64,000 nt of DNA from Undaria pinnatifida. Lineage: Eukaryota > Sar > Phaeophyceae > Laminariales > Alariaceae. This document shows, piece after piece, positions 9,733 to 20,745 of this stretch (positions are counted from its first letter, which is position 1; every line of letters starts with the position of its first letter). The notes beneath the pieces were generated by a model that ran no database searches, was not told where the DNA came from, and was given only the letters and a program-made list of their open reading frames with translations. The position numbers were made by a program, and so were the translations under genes. The stretch covers positions 6,502,318-6,566,317 of the forward strand of contig JABAKD010000006.1 in assembly GCA_012845835.1 (NCBI GenBank), written 5' to 3'.

Positions 9733-11162
9733 AGTTCACCACGCTGCGCCAAGCATATCGTGTAAAGTCGTTTGTCAGTGAGGTACAAAGTTACTCGTGC
9801 GAGTGGCTTAAGTCTTTCACTGGTGAAAACACGGGGGTTGCCCCCTATCGAAGCTTTCGTCTGCAATGCCAATCGCAATGCTAATGGCAATGACTACAAA
9901 GGCTGCTGAAATAGCAACGGGGATCGCTGGTAGGGACAGCACTCGCGCTGTCGCTACCACGGGAACTGAAGCATGTACGCCAGCTATATTTACGAATACA
10001 AATGAAATGACACACGGCTTGTGCAAAAAATTCGTCAAGTGCGGTGGGTGTCGTTATTTTTCTCCAAACACCCATCAGAGGATAAAAAGAAAACATGAAA
10101 ACGATGGCAACAGATATGCGACCCAGCACGCCATTTTTGCAAGGCTGAAAGAACGTAAAAAAGTAAATAAGAGAGTTGTGTCGCTTACATCTACTTTCGA
10201 CCATCTTCCCTACGGGAATGAAACAGCGTTGTTGACAAAACAATGCAAATCAATAGCGACGATTACACCACAGACCGGTCGCCCCGGTGATGCCCTCCGT
10301 TCCCCTTGCCGCCTCGATAAGGCATGCTGCGAGGCATGCCCTAGCAGGCTTCTGGCAAGTGTAAGGGGTCTTTTTGGCGGGTGTAAGGCCGGACTCACCC
10401 GTCGGGAGTGATACGTTCTTGCTGCTGCGCGTTGCTGCGAGGCTTGGGCGTGGCGGTAGAGTTGGGTCGTACGTGGTGCGTCTGGCATGGTCACCTAAAG
10501 ATCCGCGCGTCATTTTAGGCAGCAGCGGCGGAGAAGCAATTCTTGATCGGGATGCTCGTGCGCAGAGGCAGACGCCACCACGATCCACATTACGGCGCAG
10601 TCTGGGATTGCGCGGAGAGAACTGCACCGGCAGGGGGCTGGATTCGACGACGAAGCAGAAGGGCGACTGAGCGTCGACCGGCGGGGAAGAGACGGATTGA
10701 ACTCTCCCTGAAGGAGAACTTTTGTTTTTCAGATCAACCCCGCAAGCTGCGAGGAGCATTTTGTTTTTTGTGGGACCGGGGTGAATGGGAACCGATTGGA
10801 ATTGACATCGACGAGAGCAAGTGCGAAGGAGCGGGCTGTGTGAGCTAGGGCGATGAGGCTTCCATTAAGAACCACAGGAGTAGGATGGCATACGAAGACC
10901 CACGCCCCGCACCCACACCGTCATCACGACATCAGCGATCGTCTTTTTTTCATGGTTTATTACGAGGCAGTAGTACAACATACGTACGTCATTGTTTTTC
11001 TTAGAGTTTGTACAGTTGTATACCGTCTACGGGGAACGACCACCCGAAATTATGAATTTTCAGGCACGGGCGTCGTAGTAGGTACTAATGCTAGCATCGG
11101 CGGAAACCGGTCTGCAACCTGTCAGATATCTCGGGAAGACGGGACGATATTTGTATGGTGGT
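9733..11162. other. Unassigned region with long overlapping ORFs
   Basis: A 181-codon plus frame (9866-10411), a 169-codon minus frame (10250-10759) and shorter frames overlap one another. None has a recognisable domain, and overlap on both strands makes coding uncertain. The 10374-10760 part is GC-richer than its surroundings. Confidence 0.3.
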
Positions 11163-11440
11163 TTTTGGTTCGATCGCTCTTTTTTCACTGCATGCCCGCG
11201 GGTCGTCACGCTGACAGCACTATAGACAGCAGGCGCGTTCGTATGTGCTCACGATTACCGTCCGGTTCGCAAGGTGCAGGCAGCACAACCGCTGTAGTTT
11301 GTGGCCGCGTGTTGGTTAGTGGTGGGAACGGGAAAACTCTCATGCTGTAGTTGAGTGGATGCCCGCGGCCATGTGAGTTCAGTTTGCACATTGGATCATT
11401 TTACTAGTGCGCCTTCTTCGTATCGTGCGTTTGAGGCGGG
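11163..11440 (-). repeat. Inverted-duplicate segment (partner at 6365-6620)
   Basis: Reverse complement of the 6365-6620 segment with moderate divergence, recognisable from TTTGGTTCGATCGCTC through CCCGCGGGTCGTCACGCTGA to AGTGCGCCTTCTTCG. Confidence 0.6.
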
Positions 11441-11454
11441 AAAGCCACATTTCA

Positions 11455-11760
11455 AGGGTGTGTTCGGTACGGTACCGGTATTGGAGGTCTACCGATTTTG
11501 CCGAAGTTTCCGGTACCAGCAACCGGTGTACTGATTTTACCGATGTTTCCGGTACCAATATAATGTCGTACCGAGCTTACCGAAGCGTCGGGTACCGCGT
11601 CGAAAGTCTGTACCGGTATCGGTACCGGTGGCGGCACACACTTGACTACATATGCCGGCAGTACTGGCGGTTATTACAGTACCGCGGCAATGTACCGATG
11701 CACACTCGCGCTTAGGTACATGAACTGGACTTGAATTGGCGGTACATGTACAGAGCAAAT
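11455..11760. repeat. GGTACC/ACCGGT-rich degenerate array
   Basis: Dense recurrence of the palindromic hexamers GGTACC and ACCGGT with an interspersed phrase (TACCGAAG..TCCGGTACC). A second array of the same type is at 12550-12830. Non-coding by appearance; likely satellite-like. Confidence 0.6.
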
Positions 11761-11781
11761 CCGGTATTGGCCGGGGGTACT

Positions 11782-11921
11782 CGCTGAGGTATACAATTTA
11801 ATATAATCATAACTGGTTCTGATTAAAATTTAATATTTTCCTCATATTTGATTTTCTTCTTGATATGCTGTTCAAAAGGTGAGGTACCCTTGGATTACTA
11901 GCAGGGCGCCGTCTTCTCGTC
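11782..11921 (+). repeat. 140-bp duplicated unit, first copy
   Basis: Starts CGCTGAGGTATACAATTTAA and ends CGTCTTCTCGTC; repeated with moderate divergence at 11990-12132. Each copy is preceded by a GGTACC-type stretch, so a larger unit of about 210 bp is tandemly repeated. Confidence 0.6.
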
Positions 11922-11989
11922 GATCATACATATACCGGCAGTACCGGCGGTATATACCGCTGGCAAAGTACCGACGCACACGGGGGGCC

Positions 11990-12132
11990 CGCTGAGGTGT
12001 ACAACTGAATATAATGTTATAATTGGTTTTTATTGCATTTTAATATTGTTCTCATATTCGATCTTTGTCTTGATATGCTGTCCAAAAGGTAAGGTACCCT
12101 TTGGATTAACAGCAGGGCGCCGTCTCCTCGTC
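11990..12132 (+). repeat. 140-bp duplicated unit, second copy
   Basis: Second copy of the unit at 11782-11921, with small indels. Its end abuts the hypothetical ORF on the minus strand. Confidence 0.6.
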
Positions 12133-12436
12133 AATTGTTTCGACAAACACGCCAATCGAGTACGTAAATGCGGCTTTTCCCACCCGTTTCCTCCGAAAAC
12201 CGGCCGGCACCGACGGCTTTGATAGTCTCCGCCGGCAACTCGTACACGTCTCCCGTGAGCAAGTTGTACACAGGAGCAGGCAAAGTCACCGGCACGGCGT
12301 CCTTTTCCCGTTCCACGTCGATCATTCTGCCGCCGGCGCTGGCGTATGTGGGAGCTGGCGAAGATGACCCGCTGCCAGAAGCGGTGGCGTCACTGCTGGA
12401 AGCCACCTCATTCTGGGAAATTGCGCCCTCACTCAT
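12131..12436 (-). CDS. Hypothetical protein or first exon
   Basis: An ATG-initiated 101-codon frame on the minus strand. The N-terminus is acidic and rich in Ser, Ala and Gly. It is followed by a folded-looking stretch (VTLPAPVYNLLTGDVYELPA, then Gly/Lys-rich residues, then SRIYVLDWRV). The composition is less biased than nearby spurious frames. The last codons lie near a GTGTTT that could be a weak splice donor, so this may be exon 1 of a longer gene. The locus is sandwiched between two GGTACC-rich arrays, so a captured gene fragment is equally possible. No family is recognised. Confidence 0.3.
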   Translation of the reverse strand: MSEGAISQNEVASSSDATASGSGSSSPAPTYASAGGRMIDVEREKDAVPVTLPAPVYNLLTGDVYELPAETIKAVGAGRFSEETGGKSRIYVLDWRVCRNN

Positions 12437-12549
12437 GCGTGCTCATTGTTTCGGTATACCGAGCGTGCTAGGAGATGCTTAGGGAATGGGATTTGTGTGG
12501 CTTGGAGAGCTGCCTGGACCCAAAGATCCAAGGGATAACGTCACAATGT

Positions 12550-12830
12550 GGGATCAAGTTGATATCGTGCCAAACATACCGAAGTGTCCGTTACCGGGTT
12601 GATGTTGTGCCTGTCTTACCGAAGTGTCCGGGGCCGGTATCGGTGTCCAGTACCGGCTCCGGCAAAACCGTGCATACCGGTACCGCCGGTACCGGTATTG
12701 ATGTCGTACCGAACGTACCGAAGTTTCCAATTCGTGTATTGACGCCGTACCGAACCTACCAAAGTATCCGGTACCGGTCATACCGCCGGTACGCCTCGAT
12801 ACGCACCGTACCGAACACGCACTATCTAGT
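12550..12830. repeat. GGTACC/ACCGGT-rich array, second block
   Basis: Same motif vocabulary as 11455-11760 (TACCGAAGTGTCCG, GTACCGAACGTACCGAAG), flanking the hypothetical ORF on its other side. The two blocks may be one array split by the ORF-bearing insert. Confidence 0.55.
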
Positions 12831-13040
12831 GTGTATTTGTGGTCGAATTTTTATTTAATTTGGCTTTTCGGATCTCGCTAGGGCTCCAGCACCTTCGTAT
12901 GACCACGGACTGTAGATGCTTGACAAGAGTTAATGTGAGACAACAAGTAGACCCTAAGTGGGTAAACGTCAAAATACTACCACTACGTCTGTACATCTAA
13001 GCTACTGAGAAGGATGGAGTTAGGGGTTCAAATCTCGGTA

Positions 13041-13191
13041 TATGTGTGTGTGTTCTTCACATTAAACCGTTCTTCTACTCGTCGACATCCAGCACACCCA
13101 GTGTCCGTACTGATTCTTCACCCTAGAAAGATCAGCTCTGTGGTCACAAGCCACGACACAGAGATAATGCATCGTAATGCATTCGACAACG
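13041..13191 (+). repeat. rep-B copy
   Basis: Near-identical to 5761-5908, including the GACAACG end. It abuts the 3' end of the minus-strand LINE fragment. A short rep-C-like tail piece (GACCACGGACTGTAGATGCT) lies just before it near 12902. Confidence 0.7.
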
Positions 13192-13194
13192 CAA

Positions 13195-13740
13195 TGTCAT
13201 GCCCTAGTACTGGGTACGACAGGCACAACATACATACGTCAGCAACAGAAATACATTGGAAGAGAGAAATACGAAATAAACAAAAACAAAAAACAAAAAC
13301 AAAAAAACAAAAAACAAAATAAGAAAACAAATAAAAACAAAGATAAAAAAAAAACAAAAAATGAAACAAACAAAATGAAGGGTAAATCGAAGAAACAACC
13401 TAACCGCAAAGGAGAGCCAAAGCTCGGAAAAGAAACATAATAAAATGAAATAAATAAAGTAAAGTAAAACCAAAATAAGATAATCCGAACACGAGCCAAA
13501 AACCTGGACACGCAAGGAGGGAACAAAGGGGAAAAAAATACCCCTGAGAAAGACGAAAAGTGCTACGTATGTACCTACTAGTCGGCCTGGTACCTTGCTA
13601 CCCTGTCTGCCATCTCCTTCCTGCCTTCGTCCACCGCGGTCTCCCTTCTATTCCTCCTGTTGCCCCCCCTGCCCCCATTCCCTTGGACGGCTTTCCTTCT
13701 ACTCCTCCTGTTTCCCCCCCTCCCCCCTTTGTGTTGTTCT
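13195..13740 (-). mobile_element. 5'-truncated LINE 3'-end fragment
   Basis: On the minus strand this begins in the Gly/Glu/Arg-rich end of a LINE ORF (ETGGVEGKPSKG...TKAGRRWQTG, stop near 13598). It continues into a T-rich 3' untranslated region matching that of the larger neighbouring element (GGGGTATTTTTT, GGCTC.TG.TCGG, GCTTTGGCTC). Extreme 5' truncation is typical of LINE insertions. The long CAAAA/AAAAC tract at 13270-13375 is its T-rich UTR read on plus. Confidence 0.7.
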
Positions 13741-16700
13741 CATTAAACCAAAATATCTTGTAAAAGAGAGAAACAACGAAAGAAACCAAGACAAAATAAA
13801 TAAATAAATAAATAGAAAGGGGAGCCAAAGCACGGGAGATAGAAACATACCCCGAGCATGAGCCAAAATGGACATGCAAGGGGGAAAGAAAGGGAAAAAA
13901 TACCCCGGAAAAAAGAAACAAGTAGAAGAAGGAAGACTGGGAGGGCCAAATAAAACAGGCTCGTCACCTACCCACCATGCAAGACTCCCTTCATAAGGAT
14001 AAGAAGGGGAAAGAAAAAAAATAAAATAAAATAAAATAAATAAATTCACGGAAAAATCAAAGTACCAAGACATCACATTCCGAGCAGCCGCAGCAGTTGG
14101 CGGTACGAGTGGCATAGATAGAAAGGTTCCACCTACTAGTCGGCCTGGTACCTTGCTACCCTGTCTGCGGTCTCCTTCCTACTTTCATCTACCGCGGTTT
14201 CCCTTCTACTCCTCCTGTCCCCCCCCCTGCCCCCATACCCTTGTGCTGTGTTCCTTTTACCCCTCCTGCTGCCCCCCCTCCCCCCGTTCCCTTCGACACC
14301 ACCCACGGCGGATGCGCGGCGCTGTCTACTCAGCTTTGCCTCATCCTCGTGCCACCTGCCCATGAACCGTTCAGCTGCTTCGAGGACCCCCCGGTACCAC
14401 TTGCCCACCTTTTTTGCTGCAGTGGGCCACAGCGCGGTCCCAACTCCAAAAACTAAGGGGGAGTGTTCCGTTGATCCCTCGTTGGCTTTGAACACCTTAA
14501 GGTCCTCAGCTATGGCTCTAGGCCAAGTCTTAAGTTGTCCGCCTGGTTTCGGGTTCTCCCCACCAGCGATCGTCCCGAACATCAACCGACGGGGCAGTCG
14601 CCCCTTGTGTTGTCGCACCAGGGCCCCGGCAAAGAAGAGCCGCCGTTTACGGATGGTCGTTTCGATGCTCTCGCATCGTGTCATCCTGAGGGCCTTCGCG
14701 TACGAGAGGGTGGTGTGGTCGGTGCGTAATCGGCGCTGGAAGCCAGTGACTCACAAAAGGACTTCGTGGTGGGCTGATCGGAGCTTGGCGAAGTGGTCCG
14801 CATTGAGGGTCCACGTCACACACCCGTACAGCAGGGTCTCAATGACCTCGGCCTTCAGCATGCGGACTTTCAGACTAAGCGGGGCGGTCGTCCTGTCATA
14901 CAATTCCGGGCCAAACCGTTTGAGGCATGCCCGCATGAGACGGATCCGTCGTTCGATTTCGAGCGAGAGGTCAGCGCTTTCGTGGATAATGCCGCCTAGG
15001 TATAAAAACTGGGTCGTCTGTTTATACCTCTGGCCTGATGCTTCGATCGCGAGCGGTGGGGCGAGGGATGTCTGGTCCGGTGTTCGTAGCAGCATCGTCT
15101 CTGTCTTCTTTTCCGATACCGTGAGGCCTGCTGCTTCGAAGACAGTCACGATGACTGTCATCATTTTAGCAAGGCCTTCCGCCGACTTCGAAACAATTCC
15201 TGCGTCATCTGCGTACAACATGCCCCACACAGCCCTTTGCACGCATGCCAACGGTTCATCTTTTCCGACTGCACTGCCCTCTTCGAGGTGAACCAAATCC
15301 CTTACGATGCTTTCGTCTTTGCTGAAGCGTACCAGCACGACGTGTATCGCAGCAGCGAAGAACACGTTGAACAGTAACGGTGATAGCACGCAGCCTTGCC
15401 GCAGCCCCTGGGTGACATTAAACCAATCCGAGTGCTCGCCGTCATCCGCACGCACGCGAGCCCGCATGCCTTCGTGGAAGTTGCGGATAACTGTAAGCAT
15501 CTTGGTTGGTACGCCAAGGCGTGTGAGTACCTCCCACAACAGTTCCCGGTCGACAGAGTCGTACGCTTTCTGCAGATCGATTAAGCACATGTACAGGGGG
15601 ATTTTCCTCTGTCGTCCGAGCTCTTGCAACCGGCGCACGACAAACAGCATGTCGACCGTCGACCGTGCGGGACGGAAGCCGCACTGTTCTTCAGGAAGTA
15701 TCTCCTCGGCCTCGCAGTAGTTGCTAAGGCGGGACGCAACGATTTTCAACAATATTTTGCCTGCGTGGGCAACAAGCGAGATCCCTCTGTAATTGTTGCA
15801 ATCAGTTCGATCCTTTTTTTTGTGAAGGGTCTTGATGATAGCATCTTTCCATTGCTGGGGGACTTCGCCCGTTACCCACACGTTGACAAGGATATTGTGA
15901 AAACACTGGACGAAAGCGGGGTGGTCAAGTTTTAGTAGTTCGACCGGGAGACCGTCTGGTCCAACGGCTTTCCAATTTGACATGCCCTTAATCGCATCCG
16001 TCATCTCGTCCATGGATGGTTCATCTCCAAGCGATAGTTTAAGCGGTCGCGGTGGCAAGAGGTCGATGATCGTGGGATCGAGTTTTAGCGATTTCGTGTT
16101 CAAGAGTTTGTGGTAGTGCCCCGCCCATCGTTCACGAATTCGCGCTTGATCCCGCAACAACGTGCCATCCTCGTCCATAATAAACTGCTCGCTCCTCGCT
16201 TTTGTACCTTGCAATCCCACCGTACTCTTCAGGTGCTTGTAGAACCCTCGTTGATCGTTACTCGCTGGGAGTCTCTCGGTTTCGGCGAGGTACTCTTCAA
16301 AGTACGCTTGTACTCCTGCGGCAACCACTTCCTGCAGATTCGCACACGCAGATCTCAATTTCTTCCACGCTACACTATCTCGGGGGTTGGCACGCAAGAA
16401 CTGTCTCGCATCCTCCCTCGCTGTCCATGCTACTCTGAAAGCGGCCGAAGTTTCGGCAGGCTCGCACCAACCATGCCGGCGGTGGCGACGTGGTGGAGGT
16501 GGCACCTCTTTCTCTACAGCATCGATGATAGTCGTGGTGAAAAACTCAACCATGCCAGACGTGTTACAGGGCTGGATAGGTTGGTTGAGAGTGGAAACAA
16601 CCCTCGCGATTACTCGTTGGCGACGCTTTCCGTCGGATAAAAAAAGCTGCCTGTCGAATTCTCGGCGTTTTGGGGGTTTCAGCATTTTTCTGTTGGACGA

Positions 16701-17205
16701 AAAGTGACCACTAAGTCGGACCTTGATGTACACAATGTTGTGGTCTGAATCGGCCTTAGCTGGTGGCGGAGGCTGTGGGATGACTTTAACATCATGTACT
16801 CTAGGTCGATGGGCTTGGCGGGTTAGGATGTAGTCTATCCTCTTACGGTCATTCGGGCTGGTGCCGTTGTACGTATGCGATATCCCACCCTTGCGCGTGC
16901 TGAAAAATGTGTTGGTGAGAGCTAGCTTGCAATTGGTAGCGAACGACAAAAGTCGTTTGCCATTATCGCTACGAGCATCTCGTCCGTATGCTCCAAGCAC
17001 CCTACTTTCATCATCACCGCACCCTTCCATCCTCTGCCCAGTTCGAGCGTTAGCATCCATCAGTACAAACAAACACTCTTTAGTGGGGATCTGTTCAACC
17101 AGGTCCTCCAGCTTTTGCCAGAAAATACCTTTCAGCTTGGTGTCTTTGGTACAATCAGTTGGGGCGTACGCAACGACGAATGATATAAGTACTAGCTGTA
17201 CATTC
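13741..17205 (-). mobile_element. LINE (APE-type non-LTR retrotransposon), 5' truncated
   Basis: Reverse-oriented element. Its 5' end is lost inside the endonuclease domain near 17190-17205, where it abuts an ACT/AGT microsatellite. The 3' UTR runs from 14135 to about 13741 and is T-rich, with (TTTTA)n near 14015-14045. It ends TTTAATGAGAACAACAC next to a second LINE fragment. LINEs move by target-primed reverse transcription, which explains the 5' loss. Confidence 0.85.
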
Positions 17206-17312
17206 AGGTAGTACCAGTAGTGTACTCTAGTAGTACTAATAGTACCAGTAGTACTATGAATACTAGTACTAGTTGTGACAGTACTCCAGGCGTAGTTGGT
17301 CGGTGTTGGCAT
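14136..17312 (-). pseudogene. LINE endonuclease / reverse transcriptase ORF with one internal stop
   Basis: One frame runs from about 17312 to the TAG at 14136-14138 and is broken only by TGA at 14751-14753. The first 50 or so residues are translated microsatellite. Real similarity starts at VVAYAPTD, followed by [17 protein letters not shown] and SDHN, the second half of an exonuclease/endonuclease/phosphatase domain. RT motifs follow: [22 protein letters not shown] (about residue 580), [15 protein letters not shown] and YADD at about residues 700-703 (plus 15204-15215). After the stop the frame continues with RRLFFAGALVR, a familiar LINE C-terminal block, then a Gly/Arg-rich tail. The TGA sits where CGA would be changed by one C-to-T transition. 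Domain order suggests an RTE-like clade, not proven. The plus-strand ORF at 14248-15291 is its antisense shadow. Confidence 0.9.
17205..17295. repeat. ACT/AGT microsatellite at LINE 5' junction
   Basis: Mosaic of AGT/ACT triplets and CTAG tetramers between the truncated LINE end and rep-D, of the same type as the large array at 19505-20745. Confidence 0.6.
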
Positions 17313-17745
17313 GCGTGCCCCTCATGGGTTCCGGTGTCTTTTGTAGCCCCCCGTCATGGCTCGCTGGCTAGGCCTAAGCTCACTATTATTCATTATTTCT
17401 CCAAGTAGAAGGTTGAAAGACAGACAGAACAGGGCTACGTAGGCACGGTGGTGCAGGGTGGTTAGATAAGGGGCGTCATGCTTGCCCCATTATCGTGGCC
17501 TACATTATCGCCCATCTATGATGGCCTTGCCGTGAGTGTGACATCTGATGACATCTAATATCACGTGGTTTCACGTCAATTCTTCAAGCTATCTTTCTAC
17601 AAAGAGCCCCCTATTACGGACATATATTAATAGTGAAACATTATTCATCACGTGGTTTCACCTCGCCAATGACGACATGGTCTCAGAACGAATCCTCAAA
17701 CTACCCTTTTTAATTTTACGAAGAACACTCTACAGAAATCTAATG
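17296..17745 (+). repeat. rep-D copy (two partial units)
   Basis: Starts GTTGGTCGGTGTTGGCATGC and includes the landmark GATGGCCTTGCCGTGAGTGT and CACGTGGTTTCAC. The terminal part is repeated (17575 and 17650). Related copies are at 38749-39175, 54650-55075 (inverted), 51480-51600, 52350-52470 and 19430-19505. Confidence 0.65.
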
Positions 17746-17756
17746 TCGACATATAA

Positions 17757-18420
17757 TACTATAAAAATAAAAATATACTCCAGCTGTAGATCGAATATTC
17801 CGTCGAAGCTCATCTTTGCAAGTTGTTTGTAATACTGCGATTGCGGGTATTATTATAAAAATTATAAAAATTAAAATTCACTCCAGCTGTGAGATCGAAG
17901 ATTTCGTCGAAACTCATCTTTGCAAGCTGTGTGTGATACTCCGATCGCGCGCATTACGAGTTGTGTGTCCTCATTAAGGATATAGGTCGGCGACTCCCCT
18001 TACAGCTACAGTGTAGCTATCAGGGTCAACAGGATGATTTTAGTCAGTCTGTGCGCGGAAACTATAAAACCCGTTTCTGAGGGGGACTAAATCTGACAGC
18101 TGTGAAGGGAAAGCGGGGGCCTGGTTTTGATCAAAAGCGAGCGGGTTTGGAGGGGGGCGGGGGGGGGGGGGGGTGGGGGGGGGGGAAGGGGCAATTTGTG
18201 CATGTAAAAATCCTTCCGAGGGGATAAATCTGACGGTTTTGGCACCAGTATATTATTGGGGGCGGGGGGGGGGGGGGGGGGCAGCTTAATATGTGCCTGG
18301 AAACTATACATTATTTCGAGGGGATAAATGTGACATTTTTGGAAATAATACATCAGTTTATCATGTATATCCTGGGGTAAGTCGTACAATCAGTGAGTAA
18401 AGAGAGGGTGGAGTGTTCGA
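17757..18420 (-). repeat. rep-A, minus copies with long G runs
   Basis: A short terminal fragment (17757-17860) is followed by a nearly full copy whose body is very close to that at 1810-2060. It then enters two long G-rich tracts (18155-18187 and 18260-18282), separated by a module resembling its own 5' part (CCTTCCGAGGGGATAAATCT / ATTTCGAGGGGATAAATGTG). Confidence 0.75.
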
Positions 18421-18429
18421 GGGGGTGGG

Positions 18430-19100
18430 GTTGGGATGGGTTGGCGGGGGAGGGTGGGGGGTGAGGGCAGGGGCGGGGGGGGGGGGGGGGGAGGGGGGGG
18501 GGGGGGGGAGGGCTTCAGGTGAGGGGGCTGTTATACGTGTGGTGCTAGGTCTAGGCGAGGGTGCGGATGATGGGGAAGAAGGGGGCGTTCGAGGCGGGGG
18601 GGGGGGAACACAGCGGCATGGATGGCTCTCGAAAGATAATGAGGTGATATCCTGTGCGTGAAGTGTTTATTAATGTGGCGGATTTCGATATTTGGTGGGG
18701 CGTTTGAGTAAGGAAGAGCAAGAGGGGGGGTGGGGGAGACTTTTTAGGAGGTTTAAGTCACAAATAATATTCAAATTCACTTCGGCTGTGAGATCAAAGA
18801 TATGTATCAGCTTGTTATACGCGTGGTGCTAGGTCTAGGCGATCGTGCAGGTGGTCGGGAAAGAAGGGGCGTTGGAGGTGGGGGCGGGGGGGGGGAACAC
18901 AGCGGCATGGATGGCTCTCGAAAGATAATGAGGTGATATCCTGTGCGTGAAGTGTTTATTAATGTGGCGGATTTTGATATTTGGTGGGGCGTTTGAGTAA
19001 GGGAGAGCAAGAGGGGGGGGGGGGATTTTTAGGAGGTTTAGGTCACAAATAATATTCAAATACACTTCGGCTGTGAGGTCAAAGATATGTAGCAGCTTGT
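18430..19100 (-). repeat. rep-A-derived tandem array, unit about 284 bp
   Basis: Three units start at TTATACG(C/T)GTGGTGCTAGG at 18531, 18815 and 19100, a period of 284-285 bp. Each carries a G run, CATGGATGGCTCTCGAAAG, GTTTATTAATGTGGCGG and a terminal CTTCGGCTGTGAG(A/G)TC. The third unit (19100-19380) is more diverged. The upstream part is almost pure G (18430-18510). Confidence 0.7.
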
Positions 19101-19430
19101 TATACGCGTGGTGCTAGGTCTAGGCGATCGTGTAGGTGGTCGGAAAAGAGGGGGCGTTGGAGGGGGGGCGGGGGGGGGGGGGGGGGGGGGTTGGGGTGAA
19201 TATAATTGAAAAATACGTCATGGATGGTCAGAAAGATAATGACGTGACATCAACTGCGTATAGGTGTTTATTACTCGGGCCGATTTTGATTGTGAGTGGG
19301 GCGTTTGGACAGACTAGGCGGAAAGGGGGGGGGGGATCGGGGGACGGAGGGCCGGGGGGGGAAAGGGTTAGGGTTTGTTATGAAAAAGAGGTCAGTGGAG
19401 GGGGAGGGGAGGGGGGGGGGGGTATTATCA
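19100..19430 (-). repeat. rep-A array, third diverged unit
   Basis: Continues the 284-bp array with a 20-plus-base G run near 19160-19190, a diverged body and another G-rich end near 19410. Confidence 0.55.
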
Positions 19431-19504
19431 TGTAAATCCACCTCAACCATGACTACATGGTTTCTTGTTGAATATTCAACCATCCTTGTACAGAGCACTC
19501 CATT

Positions 19505-19707
19505 ACATAGTAGTAGCAGTAGTAGTACTAGTGGTACTAGTGATAGTGATGGTAGTAGTAAGGTAATGGGGTAGTAGTGGTAGTGGTAGTGGTAGTAGCG
19601 GTAGTGGTAGTAGTAGGAGTAGGAGTAGGACTAGGAGTAGCAGTAGTAGCAGTAGCAGTAGCAGTGGCAGTAGCAGTAGTAGTAGTAACAGCAGCAGCAG
19701 CAGGAGC

Positions 19708-19742
<35 letters not shown>

Positions 19743-19768
19743 TAGTAGTAGAAGTGGTAGTCGTAGTG

Positions 19769-19817
<49 letters not shown>

Positions 19818-20007
19818 CAGTAGTAGTAGTAGTAGTGGTAGTGGTAGTGGTAGTGGTAGTAGTGGTAGTGGTAGTGGTAGTGGTGGTAGTGGTGGTAGTG
19901 GTGGTAGTGGTTGTAGTGGTAGTAGTGGTAGTAGTGGCAGTAGTGGTGGTAGTAGTGGTGTGGTAGTGGTGGTAGTGGTAGTAGTGATGTAATGGGGTAG
20001 TAGTAGC

Positions 20008-20056
<49 letters not shown>

Positions 20057-20745
20057 ACTACTACTAGTAGTATTACTAGTAAGTTCTAGTCTACTAGTAC
20101 TACTAGTAGTGCCAGTACTAATACTAATACTACGACTACTACTACTAGACTAGTTCTACTAGTACTACTACGACTTGTAAACAGTACTACTAGTAGTACT
20201 AGTACTGTTTACTAGTCGTCGTAGTACTGCTACCAATACTACGACTAGTGAACAGTACTAGAACTGTTTACTAGTCGTAGTACTAGTAGTTGTATTAGTC
20301 TAGTAGTAGTACTAGTGGTACTAGTTTTGTAGTAAACTTAGTCTACTACTAGTACTGTTAACTAGTCGTATTTACTGGTCGTAGTATCAGTAATAGTATC
20401 AGTCTAGTAGTAGTACTAGTATTACTAGTTAGTACTGTTTACTAGTCGTAGTATTAGTAGTAGTACTAGTACTAGTACTAGTACTGTTTACTAGTTGTAG
20501 TGTTAGTACTAGTACTAGCACTAGTAGTAGTACTATTAGTACTAGCACTAGTAGTACTAGCACCAGTAGTACTAGTAGTCTAGTAGATTAGTAGACTAGA
20601 CGTCTAGTAGTACTAGCACCAGTAGTACTGGTAGTACTTGTAGTCTAATAGACTAGACTAGTAGTACTAGTAGTCTAGTTACTAGACTAACTAGACTACT
20701 TTTACTACGAGTGTTAGTACTATTAGTAATAGAATGGTCAATGAT
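19505..20745. repeat. AGT/ACT triplet array, about 1.2 kb
   Basis: Up to about 20050 the plus strand is nearly pure AGT/GGT/AGC triplets, which produces a spurious poly-Val frame (19577-19966). After that the polarity flips and the sequence becomes a mosaic of ACTAGT palindromes with AGT and ACT. It can form long hairpins. A partial rep-D end (19430-19505, GCACTCCATTACA) precedes it. Confidence 0.85.

Noticed and set aside
13118-13526. Phe/Leu-rich minus ORFs resembling membrane proteins
   Set aside because: They translate the T-rich 3' UTR of a LINE fragment.
14248-15291. 347-codon plus-strand ORF
   Set aside because: It is the antisense of the LINE reverse-transcriptase frame, which has clear motifs on the minus strand.
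19577-19966. 129-codon poly-Val frame
   Set aside because: It is a translation of the GTA/AGT triplet array, not a gene.
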